Source of the DNA: Bradysia coprophila
Taxonomy: Eukaryota > Arthropoda > Insecta > Diptera > Sciaridae
Assembly (NCBI RefSeq): GCF_014529535.1
Contig: NW_023503481.1
Span: forward strand, 62,001-126,000
Reading direction: 5' to 3'
DNA length: 64,000 nucleotides
In this document: in pieces, positions 1 through 12,731 of the stretch
How positions within the stretch are numbered: the first letter of the stretch is position 1
Layout of the letters: each line of letters starts with the position of its first letter
The notes under the pieces: generated by a model
What the model was told of the DNA's origin: nothing
What the model saw: the letters and a program-made list of their open reading frames with translations, nothing else
Databases searched by the model: none
Translations under genes and position numbers: made by a program

Positions 1-170
1 CCATAGATCCACACTATCAAAAACGCATCATGTCTTCCAATCGGCGGTGTTCGAGGTTTCTCGTATTATTACATTCGTATCAACTACATCGTCAACGTCG
101 ACCAGCCATTTCATGACAATCATATTACAAAAAGTACTTTAGAAATATCAATTCTTCATTCATTTAACAG

Positions 171-299
171 TTACCACTACTTGGAACTTGGACTCTCGTT
201 CCCTGTGCGATATTTTTTATTGGATACATGCACTGTTTCATTGCATTTATCCAAATATTTGTTGACGGGGGTTGCGGAAAGAATGGGTCAACTGTTGCG
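171..299 (+). other. bbc: Alternative exon A of the phosphotransferase gene
   Basis: 43 codons after acceptor AACAG and before donor GTAATC, phase 0 on both sides. It begins LPLLGTWTL, runs through a hydrophobic segment and ends [11 protein letters not shown]. It has the same ends and phase as the exon at 2072-2203, so only one of the two can supply this membrane segment in a normal protein. Confidence 0.8.
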
Positions 300-3200
300 G
301 TAATCATCGACATTGAAATTTTTGATTTTTTTTTTTAAATTTTGTACAATAGGTTTATGGTTTACAGAGTTGTTTTTATTGCATTTGGTAATTTTGATAT
401 TTGATGATGACGTGGCGGGGTAGAGTGTTAATCTATCGATAGGTCGAACTATTTTACAAGCGTATATGAGAAATAACAACATGATGAAGATGATGATGGT
501 GTTTTGTTAACATAAACAGTAGAAAGAGTGATTTAAAGAGGGATTCTTCGGATATTTTCATTGTCAACAAGATAATCTCCATTCAGCACTCACTCTCACA
601 AGTTAATTTCTTCTTCAAATCTGCACATTGAATGTATAGAGGGCACTAATTTGGATGAATGTTAAGAAAATCAAGGCTTCCCACCAATCCCGCTGAACCC
701 TATACTTCGAAATAATCCCTGGAAGTCGGTGACCCTTCGCACCTGAGCTAACATTACCAATCCACATCCTTAACATCCTGAATCTAACGTCATGTCCTTC
801 TTTAATCGATTTTCCAATTAACTCTTCAGTTTTACTTAAAAACCTTCGCTGTTCATAAAGCAACTCCCTTCATTTCACGGAGACGATCACAGGAGTAACA
901 CCATTCAGAAGATGCTTATTCGCCTGGCACCTGGCGCCAGCGAATAATTAAACTTTTGCAGAAATTCAAAGACCTAAGCTAGCCTGATCAATTGTCAAAG
1001 AAACGTGCTCTCGGACGGCACCAGCGAGCAGCATCTTAGTGTTGGTATTCGCGAACGTCAGCAGATTATCACTTCGTTTATTTCAAATATATTCGCGGTG
1101 AATCGGTTAAGTTCAGGTCAAACTAACTCAGTCGCGTTGTATTGATCTTCGGTAACAGGCAGAAGATGTGATAGGTTGTAGTTCGGAATCTCAGTTTTCC
1201 GTTGTATATGTAGGGTTTTGAGTGGGGAGGATATTAAACGCTAAAACTCTAAAGGTCAACTTCAGGTTGCTTAGTGATTTATCATTGCCATGTCCGACTA
1301 TCTTTGAGAAAATATTTCTTGAATTTTCAAAAATTTTCTCGGATTTTCTTGAAAAGAGAAATCTTTAGAAAACCGAGAAAATGGAGAACCACACCATCTT
1401 TGGACTCCTACTGAGTTCTACACAGTTAGTTCTTCATGACAGAAATTTAATCTGTTTCAAGATCTGTTCGCAACCTTCTGAAGAGTTAGGGATAGATATT
1501 TTGGACGCTTTCTCAAGAACGTCAATTGTCGTGAGGAATGTGCTTAAATAACTCTCAATGGGATGGACTTCATGCCATTTTTTTATTAACGCTGATGCGC
1601 TCTGTAAAATATTTTGACCGGGAAATGTAGGTCATTCACGTGGATGTTGTTTTTTATTTGTTATACAAATTAACGGTTTGAACAGCTTAATCCTGCACTA
1701 AAAATAATTTTCAATCTAACTCGTTGTTTGTTTGAGTCGCCTGGATTTTACTGACAAATTAACATCATCAGCAAGGGAATGTTTTTTAACCACATTGAAA
1801 TGATTGTATGCTCTACAAGAGAAACGACTCACTGATTTCTATTAAATCTATGTCGCAGCCACTTACATATTGAAATTGCCGGGATACAATTTTGCCTAGC
1901 TATCAAGGCTACAAGAAATGCCTAGAAAATCGACCCGTAAAATATTAACTCAAATGATCGAAGTAAAATTGAATTATTGAATTATAAACAAAAAAACTGA
2001 AACCAAATTGTCTCTCTCCATTTTTCCTTTAAATTTTTTTTTAACACAACACTCCCAATTTCACAATCTAGCTACCGTTCGGAAATATGGATATCAAAAC
2101 GTTTCCCCTGTACTTTGCCGTTGTAATAGCTGGAATTTTAGCATTTCAAAATGCCGCGATAATATTTACCGGTGGTGTTGGCAAAAATGGATCCACAGTT
2201 GCTGTAAGAACAATATAAAAAACGAAGTCTTTAACCATAGCAAAAACAGAAAATTATTTATTTGATTGGCCGTAAAAAATTTTGTGATTAAACAAAAATG
2301 AAGATTTTTTTGATCCACGTAAAATAATTGTCGCTGAGATTCCAATTTATGATTTGTTTTTGTTCATTTTTTCTGTATATTTTTTTAGCGCACACATCTC
2401 TCTTCTTTCTTTGTTCATTTTTACAGTGTGAAACGTGCAAACGTGTCCTCTTTCTAATATATAGACCGAGAGGTCACATTCACAACAGTTGAGGGCATAT
2501 TTTTGGGATGTGTTTTTTCGAGAATTTTCAAGAATTCCGGAAGTTTTAAAGAATCTCAGGAAATTTACGAGAATCGCAGGAACTTTTTCAGAATTTATTT
2601 AGTTTTCAAGAATTTCAAATTTCAGGAATTTTAAGAATTCTAATAGTTTTCAAGAATTTCAGGACTTTCAAAAAATTCTAGAATTTTCAAGAATTTCATA
2701 AATTCCCAGAATTTCCGTACTTTACCATAATTTAGGGAATTTTTAATAATTTCGAAAATTTCCAAGAATTTTCGAAGTCTTAAATTTTTCGAATTGGAAA
2801 ACTTTTTTGACCTCCAAGAACTTCCTGGAATTTCAAGAATTTTGAAAATTTCCAAGAATTTTTGAAGTCTCTCCGAAAAGAAAAATTTTCTTGACTTTCT
2901 AGATTTTACCGGATATTTCAAGAATTTTTTAAAATTTCAGGAATTTTCAAGACTTTTGAAAATTTTTAAGAATTTCCGAAGTCTCAAATTTCCTGAATTT
3001 TCTTGACTTTCTAGAATTTTACAGAATTTCAGAAATTTTCATGCATTTCAAGATTTTTCAAGAATTTTGAAAATTTCCAAGAATTTACGAATTTTTCAAA
3101 ATTCCCGAATCGGAGAATTTTCTTGAGTTTCGTTAACTTCCACGAATTTTGAGAATTTTCCAATATCAACATCACGAAAATAGGCCATATATCAGTCTCT

Positions 3201-6200
3201 CATCAGTCCATGGTCCGATTCCATACAATTATCGTTGTATTTTTGAGCTGATCGCGAAATGCGCCTCGTTACTGCAAACCTAGCGCTCAAAAGCACAGTG
3301 TCACAGCTCAGCTTTCTTCCATTTTCGATGGTGCAGTAATATGGTATGGGTTCTTTGTAATCATGGCTTTATGAGCGACTGATACGTACGTGTGACTCTC
3401 TCTGTGTATAAAATCTGAAACTATTTTCTATTTTGAGATATTTTCTCGTCTTCAATTTGTTCAATGTTTTAACACATTCTGCTCCTGTTCGTGTCCGCTG
3501 TCTACTGTTTCCTCAATTATTTCAACCGAGCCCATGACAAAATGTATATTTTATTTCAGCATCGAGACATCTTGCCATTGCGCAAACAATTCTTTTTAAG
3601 ACCATTACTCGATCAGTAACATTGTTCGCAATCAATCGTTAAGATCATCATCATTCGTTCGAAATGCTTTTCTCACTGATTCGGTCGGTTAATGAGTATA
3701 GTAGAAATTAGCACGAATTTTATCCAAGAAACAATCCCATCAATTCAAAACATTTTACATTTACATCTTTCGACTAATTTTTCATTATTCTATTCACTTG
3801 GAAGGGTTGATCTAAGGTTTGTCCAAAGTCCTCATTCAAATCGATCACAAAATTTTAGAATTTTAGAAGTTTTTTTATCTTCTTAATTCACTCAGCTTTC
3901 AAATGCTATTATAATATCGCCACCTTTTGCCAAAAAAAAATAACTTAAAATCGCTATGGCTTACGAAATATGCGAAACATTCTAGCAACTGATTATGATT
4001 CGATGCTTTTTACGGTGATGAGAGATTATTAAAAACTGCAGCAACAGCACACTTGACTTTGACCATGAACCAGACATTTTTGAATCGAAAGACCCACTTG
4101 TTGCTCTAACATTTGCAACTGTAAACATAACGCTAAGAATAATGTAACCCGTGACAACGAAGAAAGCATGAATGATCCTGGGAACAACCACTTCAAAATA
4201 ATCCTCGGGAAACTTTCCCACTATCACAGAAAGTGTTCAATAAACTTTCAACGTTCACCAGACGACGATTCTTGTACGATTAGACTCAATGAAAAGTATT
4301 TAATTCTTACAACAACAATTCAATTGAAATCACTGACCTCTTGACCATGGATGACCAATGCTGGCAAATATTCAATAGATCTTAAGACTTTGACTCTCAG
4401 ACAGATATGTTAATCGCTTAACAGTGAATCATGTTTTTAATTAACTTGCAGCTATGGCAACAATTTTGAACAGAAAAATTTTAATTTTGATTTTACTGAT
4501 TTTACTGCCCACGTAAAAAAATCCCACTTTTGCATCTAAGCTACTGTTCTTCTTCGTTTCTCTGATTGCTCTCATTTCTTTTAATATGCTATTTAGAACG
4601 GCAAATGAGAGAAATCAAAGAAACGAATGAGAACAGGCTGCGAGGGTCATTTGAAAAGTTTCCGACCTCGATACTATAAAGCTCATTTTCCAAACTAGTG
4701 TCGAAATGTCACGCCTTCGTCGCTCATTTCCCACGTCGTTTAGGAAAAACGTTGTTCCTAAGTTATGCTAAAATTCTTTTTTATCGAATTTGATTCTCAT
4801 TCGCTAAAAAAGCATTTTTGCATGCGTTAGGAAAATAACTATTTCAGAACTTAAGCTACCAAGGGATGACACTTCCAAAACTACAGACCTTCGTATCGAG
4901 GCCGGAAACTTTTACAGTGAAAATTTGATTTTTTACGTGTGCAAAACAGTACCACCTTCATTGTTTTAAGACTATATCTCTCTTTGATCATGAACACATT
5001 TATTAAATTTTTTAATTTAAGTATTTAACCTCTAACCTTAAAACAATTAACAATTGAAATGTAAACTCATCATTGTATTGGTTATGGATTTGGTTCTAAA
5101 ATAAAATTTGTATTTTTATTGTAAATATGTGGGCACGCTTCATTATTTGCTTGGTTATAATAAGGTTACTGGTGACAGCTAAACACATTTTTTCTTTAAA
5201 TATATTTATGGTAATCGATTTCGTTTGTGCTGTGCTTATTTTATGTTAAATTTAAGTTTTTTTTTTAATTTGTAAATTCTCTCCACAAATGATTCAAAGA
5301 AAATGATTTCCTCTAACCAAAAAAACGGGGTGAAACGAAAGGAATATTGAGTGAAAATTAGTAATTTGAGAAACGTCAACGCCCGTCCATTGACCAGTGT
5401 AATGTAGTAACGCACTTCAAGCATGAGTGTTACTCCAAATAGAGTACTGAATCGGGACGGCGCATCAAACGAATTGCACTGTAAAAAAATCTGGAAAATT
5501 TTTTCATCCAAAATATAACTATTTGGCAGCTGTCACTCGAAGCACTTTTGCTTGAAGTGCGTTGAATGCAGTTAAAAAGACTTCACACTGTTTAAATTTC
5601 AATGGAATGCAGAATTTGCGATAGCTGGCTTTGCACTCATGCACATGCTATTGTTTATATATCAACATAAGCAACAGCATGAGAACCAGCTGATAAAATA
5701 TAGCTGTTGCAAATTCTGCACTACACTTAGATTTAGCCAGTGTAGCGAGATGTTCTAAGATAGAAATAATCTCGAGATTTAACGTATTTCTTAGTGAGAA
5801 ATTCAGGTTCGTTTGTCACGTTATCTCTTTAACAAATTCAAATTTGTATGTGCTAAATAGGGTCAGAAAAACTGCTATATTTTCTAAAATACAAGTAAAT
5901 CGTAGTCAACCATTTAAAAAAAAGATGTCATTGGCATCGAACTTATGTGCTAGGCCGCGCGTCTGAATAGCATTACCTCCTCACTATATTTACCTTGATC
6001 AAAACTCCAGTTTTTTTTGGCGCAAAATTTGAATTTCTACCAGAGAATACAGAACTTTGTCTGTCAGGGTCACTTTCGAAAATAGTTCTCTGATTTACAA
6101 GATAGTTAACCAAAAGCCGGTGAATTAAAATGCATTTTTGAAAGGGCCTAACGGAGGCAGAATCGAATCGTGTTCAGTTTTCCTTCGTTTACTTGACAGC

Positions 6201-8264
6201 TGCCATTTAAACGGAATGTAAGGGAATATAAAACAGAGTTCTACTGTTCTACTTCTTAAGAGGAGTGAATGTGATTCCAGCTTTAGCCTTTCCTCTGTGT
6301 TCTTCAATACAGTGTTAACGAAGAGAGATTTCTGCTCAGTTTAACCTAACTGGCCTCGAGCGCAAAGTCAATATGACAGAAGATACAGAAATCACACTCC
6401 GAAAATTCGAACTTTGATTTTCGATTTATTTTCATTCATAAATTTTTGACATTGCTCTTGAGGCCAGTTAAATTTAACTGATCTTCGCTCTTCGTTATCA
6501 CCTTGAATTGTTATAGAGCGATTTTTGACCAGTTAATTTTAACTATTTTTGTGTTACTCGTGAGAGGAATTACATACAAATTGAGCTTACTCTCAACGTT
6601 ATTCATTCATGAATTTTTGATATCTGATCCACAGACCAGTTAAATTTCGTCGAAACTAAACCAAGCCTGAATGGTAGGGGAAATCATTTTCGATTTAATT
6701 GCACCAATACTAAAGTATCAGCTTCATTTTAATGTAACATCCAAAAGCAAAACTCCGATCGATTCGTCAGTCAAATTTTAAGGTCAATCAAACGAATCGA
6801 TTCAGAAATGTCTCGGTCATGATTCAGTTTTGCATTGGATGTTACAGTAAAATTGTTTCCATCGTTGCTCATGCGACAAAACTCTAATCCTCGAACTGTC
6901 TCCACAACCATAGGGAACGAGCGTCATATCACCGATATTGCCGTTCTTGGCCGTTGTGTTGCCAGCATTCATTATTTCGGAGAAATCAGTTGATGGCATC
7001 TTCGAGAATTACACATCGTTGTACATCCTGGCATTCGGGATGGTTGCTGCCAAAGTAACAAATAAGCTTGTGGTAAGTGTGACGGAATTTGATGTCGGGC
7101 TCCCGAATTGTGTTCACGTAAATCCCGTTTTCCGTTTTTCAGATTGCCCATATGACAAAAAGTGAAATGGGATATTTGGACGCGGGATTGATGGGTCCAT
7201 TGCTACTATTTTTAAATCAATATTTTAACTGTTTTTTGCCGGAGTATTGCGTTCTGTGGATCGCGATGATCTGGTGCACATTGGACTTAATGAGATATTG
7301 CTCGCAGGTATGAATTGCCACATTAATCAATTGTTTATACACACACGTCTCTAGCTGTATCCAATCAGACCATTAGTTTATTCGTTCGATCAGTTTAAAG
7401 ATGTCTAAAGATTCAAAGACTTCAGCTGCAACTACTGTAAACTGGAAGCGAGCGTGAAACTTTGTCTTTGGAGTTAAAAGAGAGCCTTTACGCTTAAATT
7501 AGTGTAAAATGGAATTTAATGACCTTCATTCCGTTTTTTAATCGTATAACGATTCAGTCAATCCTAAGTAAACCTAAGTGCCGTTTCTGAACCCGATCTG
7601 AAAATAGCTGAACTTGTTTTTGACCTGAACCTGATTCAATCAATTCTTACCTGACCTAACTTTACTTGAAACCAGGTGATTTATGGTGATCAGGTCTCAC
7701 CTGACCTGAAACGTTGAATGAAAAATTCAGGTTCCCAGGAACCTGAACTGACACGGTTGATTGAAACCAGATTCCGGTAAGATTTGTTCTCTAAAATTAC
7801 CTTCAATAATAGTGACACCTCTCGATGCAACGCCTCTTGTTGAGGTCTCTAAATTTCATTTTATGTTCATTCAATCCGTGCGGTTTAAATGTCCAGAGAC
7901 TCAGAAACCCAGAGAGTTTTTCATCAAATTTTACGTTAACTAAGGTGGGCGCATCAGTCTCCTGACAAGTCCCAGTAGTCGAATACCTATTGTTCTTTCA
8001 TTGATAACGTTTCCCCACAACCCCACAACCCTTTGTTCGACTAATCCAATTAATGCACAACAGGTCTGCTTGGAGATATGCGATCATCTGAATATCGAAC
8101 TGTTTCGGATACCGTATCCGCCTCGATTGCCAACGAACCCAGCCGCAACACTGTTGAAGCAGGGAACCAGTGCGCAATTAGCACCTAGTAATAGTACGAG
8201 TGATCGAAATGGGTTGAGTGCGCCGACAGCGAAACGACAGACACGCTCATCGAAGCGACATTAG
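171..8264 (+). CDS. bbc: Choline/ethanolaminephosphotransferase, C-terminal half (gene enters from the left edge)
   Basis: The enzyme catalyses the last step of phosphatidylcholine and phosphatidylethanolamine synthesis (CDP-choline or CDP-ethanolamine plus diacylglycerol) in ER/Golgi membranes. Exons read here are 171-299 or 2072-2203 (alternatives), then 6914-7072, 7143-7307 and 8064-8264, all joined in phase 0 at GT-AG introns. The protein shows the family signature [11 protein letters not shown] followed by GTSV, then [15 protein letters not shown], a membrane segment, FLNQYFN and an LMRYCSQVC segment. These align in order with the C-terminal membrane half of CEPT1/CHPT1. The tail is polar and basic and ends in SSKRH. 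The catalytic CDP-alcohol motif would lie in exons left of the window. Assignment from recalled family sequence is firm; choline versus ethanolamine preference cannot be read here. Confidence 0.93.
300..2071. other. Intron of the phosphotransferase gene, between the two alternative exons
   Basis: No further coding exon recognised on either strand. The sequence is AT-rich without a clear repeat family. Confidence 0.5.
2072..2203 (+). other. bbc: Alternative exon B of the phosphotransferase gene
   Basis: 44 codons between acceptor ATCTAG and donor GTAAGA, phase 0 on both sides. It begins [12 protein letters not shown] and ends [11 protein letters not shown]. It is the version closer to the vertebrate enzymes (compare their IxMKIFP and [11 protein letters not shown]). 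Donor and acceptor are stronger than those of exon A. Confidence 0.88.
2488..3200. repeat. Degenerate short tandem repeat, probably an old hAT-like element
   Basis: About 650 bases are built of variants of a 10-12-bp unit near TTTCAAGAATTT. The block is bounded on the left by GAGGGCATATTTTTGGG and on the right by the reverse complement of a similar GGCCTATTTTCGTG. These ends resemble those of the elements at 13511 and 21590. Long open frames here are by-products of the repeat. Confidence 0.55.
4500..4955. repeat. Inverted-repeat element (MITE-like)
   Basis: Left CCCACGTAAAAAAATC and right GATTTTTTACGTGTG are inverted. Further in, AAAGTTTCCGACCTCGATAC (about 4655) is inverted as GTATCGAGGCCGGAAACTTT (about 4893). 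No coding capacity. It lies in the phosphotransferase intron. Confidence 0.6.
5604..5725. repeat. Palindromic element in intron
   Basis: TGCAGAATTTGC, AGCTGG and CATGC on the left recur inverted on the right (GCATGAGAACCAGCT, GCAAATTCTGCA). No coding content. Confidence 0.55.
6311..6508. repeat. Palindromic element in intron
   Basis: AACGAAGAGAGAT...AACTGGCCTCGAGC on the left is inverted as GCTCTTGAGGCCAGTT...ATCTTCGCTCTTCGTT on the right, with arms of about 50 bp. It lies about 400 bp before exon 6914. Confidence 0.65.
6914..7072 (+). other. bbc: Constitutive exon of the phosphotransferase gene
   Basis: 53 codons after acceptor CATAG and before donor GTAAGT. Reads [12 protein letters not shown] to AAKVTNKLV and holds two membrane segments. 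It joins in frame to either alternative exon. Confidence 0.9.
7143..7307 (+). other. bbc: Constitutive exon of the phosphotransferase gene
   Basis: 55 codons after TTTTTCAG and before GTATGA. Reads [12 protein letters not shown] and ends in RYCSQ. This is the most conserved stretch of the family seen here. Confidence 0.93.
8064..8264 (+). other. bbc: Last coding exon of the phosphotransferase gene
   Basis: 66 codons and a TAG stop, after acceptor CAACAG. Begins [16 protein letters not shown], then a polar Ser/Thr/Lys/Arg-rich tail likely to face the cytosol. Confidence 0.9.
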
Positions 8265-8660
8265 GCAAGACGACGACCGAATAATGCGTCACCATCGCCA
8301 CCCCCCACCAATATCACCCGCAGTATTTAAGTAAAAAAAATTGAGGTATAAGATGTATGAGAGGACGCATCAATGCAGTGTCTTCTTTTGTTGGATGTAA
8401 ATTTGTACGACGATTTCTCGATTAAGTTTTTTTTTTTGGCCGACGAGTGTGTTGGACAAAAATTTTGAGAAACAAATATAAAAAAATTTAAAAAAAAGAA
8501 ACATGAAAAGACACCGAATGATTTAGCAATCGTAAATAAATGTTTATGTAAAAAAAATGAAGGAAAAGAAATTAAGTTTTAAGTGAAACTGGGACAGTAT
8601 CGATGAAGGATGTGTTCACTTTTTGGTTACAATAAAAATGCAGTTTTGAATATGAAAATA
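8265..8660 (+). terminator. 3' UTR and polyadenylation signal of the phosphotransferase gene
   Basis: AATAAA at 8631-8636 follows about 370 bases of AT-rich 3' UTR. A second candidate, AAATAAAAC, lies near 8950. Confidence 0.6.
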
Positions 8661-8699
8661 TGGATCGATCAAATTTGTGTTTCCATTTTATAAAAATGG

Positions 8700-9810
8700 A
8701 TTCAGATCGGAGCTCAGAGTTGATTTAATTTTGCTTGGTTTTTCTCTTTATATTATTATCTCGTTACAAGTTGTCGAATCAAATGAAATCTGTTTTCTGT
8801 TTTGTTTCATTTTTCTGTTGCCAGGAAATGATTTTCTTTTTCCTTATTCGTATAATACAACTGAAACCATCATTTTTTTTACTTATAGTACACAGACACA
8901 CAGACATCATTTGATAATTTATTTAGTTTTTCCATTACAAAATTTTATATAAATAAAACTGAAAAGAAAAATTGTTTTTTTTTTATTTAAATAAAAAGAA
9001 AAGAAAAAAGTTGCAAATTTTGTATGGTTTTTGTTCCTATAATTGCACCGAAAGCAGATACTCCCTTGGGGATTATTTTGAAAAAACTTCTACCAACAAC
9101 GGCGGAATTTTCCAGTGGACTTTTCTATGCGCATAGTAAGGCATTGGACCCTAGACGTCAAAAAATCCTCCTCATGCACTTTTCTATTCGCAATTCTACT
9201 ATTCTACAGATACACGAAACCTACAAGTTCGTGTGTGGTATCATTAAACAGGTAATTACATGTACTTTGACTATAACGTTGAGTTTCTAGTGGTTCCGAT
9301 GCATCCGAAACGAAACGAAAACATCATTAAACGAATTTCCCTGATCTCTACTCAGCTTTCCAATGACACCAAACATATTCAAGGACGAAACATCTAGAAT
9401 AAATCAGAATGTGAAAAGAAAAATTCGATTCCCCGCCTGTACCAAATTTGGAGATGAATTTTTGACTGTCTTTAGGGTTACACTGCTGTCAGCTAGTAGT
9501 TACCATTTTTTTATTCAAAAGCCAACGTCGTCGTAATATTCTAATATTCTTATTGTCTTTAATTAAGTATTTCTGGGGATAAAATTGGGAAAAATATTCC
9601 CGCCACGTATGTGTCCTACTACAACCCATCGAGTTTCTGGTGGAACACTCCCATTATGGATATTAATCACATTTTTGACTTTATATCAGACATAAATGTT
9701 TTCGAAAATTACATAAAGTTTTTTATTCGGATTTTGTATGAAAATCTACCAAGAAGTATAAAAATTCGTGGAATTGGCCTACATTTCATACCTATTTTCC
9801 ACAAAAACCT
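8700..9810. other. Intergenic stretch with no recognised gene
   Basis: Several open frames of 60-90 codons occur, but none shows a recognisable domain, splice context or codon pattern. Confidence 0.4.
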
Positions 9811-9813
9811 TTA

Positions 9814-10344
9814 AAAACTTGTGTCTAGTGCTGAAAAAATCAACATTACAATACTTGTAACACAACATACTATTTCGACATGCGAGAAAATTTTTTGTTT
9901 CTGAAAAAAAGTTATGACATGCTGCTTCTAAAGTGTTCAGGATAGTCCAATAGTATGTTGTGTTACAAGTATTGTAATGTTGACTTTTTCAGCACTAGAC
10001 CCAAGTTTTCCTTACGAGCGGAGCGAGTAAGGAAAATTGGGTCGTGTGCTGAAAAAATCTCATTACAATACGTGTAACACATCATGCTTTGTGCCAACCG
10101 AGAATTGAAATAGACAAATTCCCAAAAAATCATAATTTTCATGGTAAACAATCACTCTTCAAATTTGATCGATCACATTGCTCTGCATTTTCTAAAACGA
10201 ATGATGTAATAACTCATACAAATTCCATAACAACACTGCTTTGAGTGTTGAAATATCCCATCAAACGGGTGCTGAAATAAGTCACTTTACAACACTAAAA
10301 TGAGTGCTGAAAAGAGTCGTATTTCAATTCTCGGTGGCACAAAG
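9814..10344. repeat. Cluster of palindromic MITEs
   Basis: A near-perfect 50-bp inverted repeat (9825-9874 with 9949-9998, one mismatch) starts CTAGTGCTGAAAAA. The right arm is inverted again around the apex GAGCGGAGCGAG (10016-10027) into 10031-10090. An outer pair, GTGCCAACCGAGAATTGAAA near 10091 and TTTCAATTCTCGGTGGCAC near 10322, encloses the right part. The layout suggests nested related elements. Confidence 0.75.
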
Positions 10345-11830
10345 ATGTTTTTAAGCCACTTTCCGCAAAAATTTGGAGATACGGACTTTCGATATGGCGG
10401 TATAAAGTCAAAGTTTTGTTTCGCGTAAGTCGATTTTTTCATGAAATTTTGACTTTAAAAATTCATTTCTCGCGAGTAAAAATTTGTTTTTTCTGGTTTT
10501 AACTTGTTTTGGATACTTTGGGGTATCTGAAATGAGGTGAAAATAGATTTCCAAGAAAAATTTTGGAAACTCGGGTTTTGGTGGAACATCGAAAAAATGC
10601 TTACACTTAGCCTAAATTGTTTCGGTTTTTCTCGATTTTTTCAATTCCCTGACATTTTTTCGAAAGGGACTTTTGGGAGGTTATAGAGGACCCCAAAGCC
10701 TATCGAAAACCGTCGAGTCCGCTTTTGTTCCAATTTTTGCGATGTCTTCCATATAAAAATTTCTAATTGTCCCATACTAATAAGTTAAGAACAACGGATT
10801 TGTTCCATAGTTTTTCACGCTCTATCGTCTCCAGCTAGTTTTTTTCGTTCACCATAGAAACTCAGGCGTCCGCTGACAGACGATTTTACAGATTTTGAAA
10901 ATTTACCATCAGTGAACCGCCGAGTTATGTGGGAGGACAACCAAAATTTTCGGGGATGGAAAGAGCTGGAAAAACTGTAAAACAAATCCGTTATTGGCGG
11001 AGAAAAAATTTTGATAGCGGAGAATTGCCGAGGCTCTAAAGTTACAATTCAAAAAATATGCCCTTAAGGGCATTTTCAGTCTTAAAAATTGTAACGCAAC
11101 AGACCGTTATTGGCAAAATCTGCCCTTAAGTAATTTTAGTGATTTTTTTTGGTTTTTAAAAAAACACGCTTTTTTAAATTACATCAACATTTGTAATTTA
11201 TTGGGTACTATAGTTTCGGTCAAATCACTGACCATCACACCATAGACTTTCTCAAATTAATTCTACGTTTTTCTACATTTACACTATATTTCCTTGGAAT
11301 ATGCTATTCGTTTTGCCGAGCTGGTCTAACAAAGAAGAGCTTTCTCGTCAGTTCTATGTTACATGCCTCGAACTTTACGTTACAACTTTACCGATGTGAC
11401 TAGAACTTACTGGTATCACCTTTTTTGCCTATTTTACGGCGTTTCAAGCGCTCTTGTCTGGATTTAAATAAAAGAACTTGATGTACATGCATGTGGAAGT
11501 GGAGGCGGGAGTGTTTCTGTTACGATAAAAACTTTGCACAACAAAATGAGTGAGACTTAAATGGGTTTTCAATCAATGTCACTTCATTATTACTTTAAAT
11601 TCAGAAAATATGTGATTTTCGTGACATATTAAGTTTTCTTGACCTTGGGCTGCTCGCAAATATAACGACCATCAGACATTTATTGTACCAATAGCAGTTG
11701 ACGATGGAATCAAATCGATTAAATTTAAAATCTCAAATAAACTTTTTAGTATCCTTGATGTGCCGCATTTATCTAAAATTGCTTAATTGTAAATATCGCC
11801 GATTCGATAATTGTTTTTATCTTCTGAGCC
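10345..11830. other. Intergenic stretch, no gene recognised
   Basis: AT-rich. The only structure seen is an imperfect inverted pair near 10790 (AACGGATTTGTTC) and 10983 (AACAAATCCGTTA). Confidence 0.4.
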
Positions 11831-11860
11831 GTATATAATCGTTTTCATGCACCTCGATGT

Positions 11861-11920
11861 GTTATAAAAGAAAACGTTTTACAATCGATCGAATTTAGTT
11901 GAGCATAGACAGTTGAAAAT
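11861..11920 (+). promoter_or_regulatory. TATA box and leader exon of the LRR gene
   Basis: GTTATAAAAG at 11861-11870 lies about 30 bases before the likely start of a short leader. The leader exon ends GAAAAT at 11920 with donor GTAAAA. No ATG occurs in it before the split one. Confidence 0.6.
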
Positions 11921-12601
11921 GTAAAATTGTTGTAAATTTTCTCACATTAAATCATTAAATATTTTTTTTACTTTTTCAGGAAGTGTTTTCTACTTGTAAC
12001 GACCATAGCGTTACTCGCTACATACATCCAAACGGGCAATGCCATTCAATTGAATTGTAAATTTGTAACTGTTGCCAATTATCCGTGGGGAAGTATTTAC
12101 GAATGTGACGCCACAGTTGTGTATGATGCTCAAAATGTAAACCGAGTGACTGCTGTAACCGGAACACATAGCAGTGGAAAGGGAAATGCAGATGTTCACG
12201 GACTGAGGATCCAGAGTCAGAAATTGGATCATTTTCTTGTGAATATTCACAAATTTTTTCCAAATTTAAAATTGCTGTATTTCCTATCCACATCCATTCC
12301 ACACATCAGCAATGCTCATTTACTTCCACTAACAAATTTGGAGTATCTGGGTCTGTACAACAATAGCATTACGTCACTGGAGAGCAACCTCTTTGCCGGC
12401 TTCGAATCAATAAAATTTATTACATTCAGCAACAACAAGATAAAGCACGTTGGATTGGATTTTATTTTACCGAACACGGCTCATTTGTTTGATTTTTCTA
12501 AAAATCCGTGCATCGATATGAAGGCAGAAACTCCTGCTCAAATTACGGAATTGCGACAGAAATTGCTAGTGAACTGTCCACCACTTAACTGTTGCGCCTA
12601 A
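11919..12601 (+). CDS. Secreted leucine-rich-repeat protein, 207 aa, start codon split by an intron
   Basis: Exon 1 supplies AT (11919-11920), the 59-base intron runs 11921-11979, and exon 2 supplies G and the rest (11980-12601). The protein starts MKCFLLVTTIALLATY, a good signal peptide, and mature sequence begins near Gly-Asn-Ala. An N-terminal pair of cysteines (LNCKF, YEC) is followed by three to four leucine-rich repeats, for example LTNLEYLGLYNNSITSL and IKFITFSNNKI. It ends in a short cysteine cap (NPC, VNC, NCCA). LRR proteins of this size are common as secreted recognition or adhesion proteins in flies; the ligand is unknown. No membrane anchor follows. AATAAA is 59 bases after the stop. 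No internal Met near the N-terminus could replace the split start. Confidence 0.85.
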
Positions 12602-12659
12602 ACTGATTATGGAATGTTGAACGATGGAAACATGAAACTTTAAAATGTAAAAAACATGC

Positions 12660-12665
12660 AATAAA
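12660..12665 (+). terminator. Polyadenylation signal of the LRR gene
   Basis: AATAAA shortly after the TAA stop. Confidence 0.7.
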
Positions 12666-12731
12666 CTAACTAATTGATGGATTATATTCTCTATGGTAAG
12701 ACAGTTTGAGTAACACGAATTTTTTGTGCTA

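Noticed and set aside
2640..2921. 93-codon minus-strand open frame rich in Lys, Phe and Glu
   Set aside because: It is a translation of the degenerate TTCAAGAATTT tandem repeat and has no splice or promoter context.
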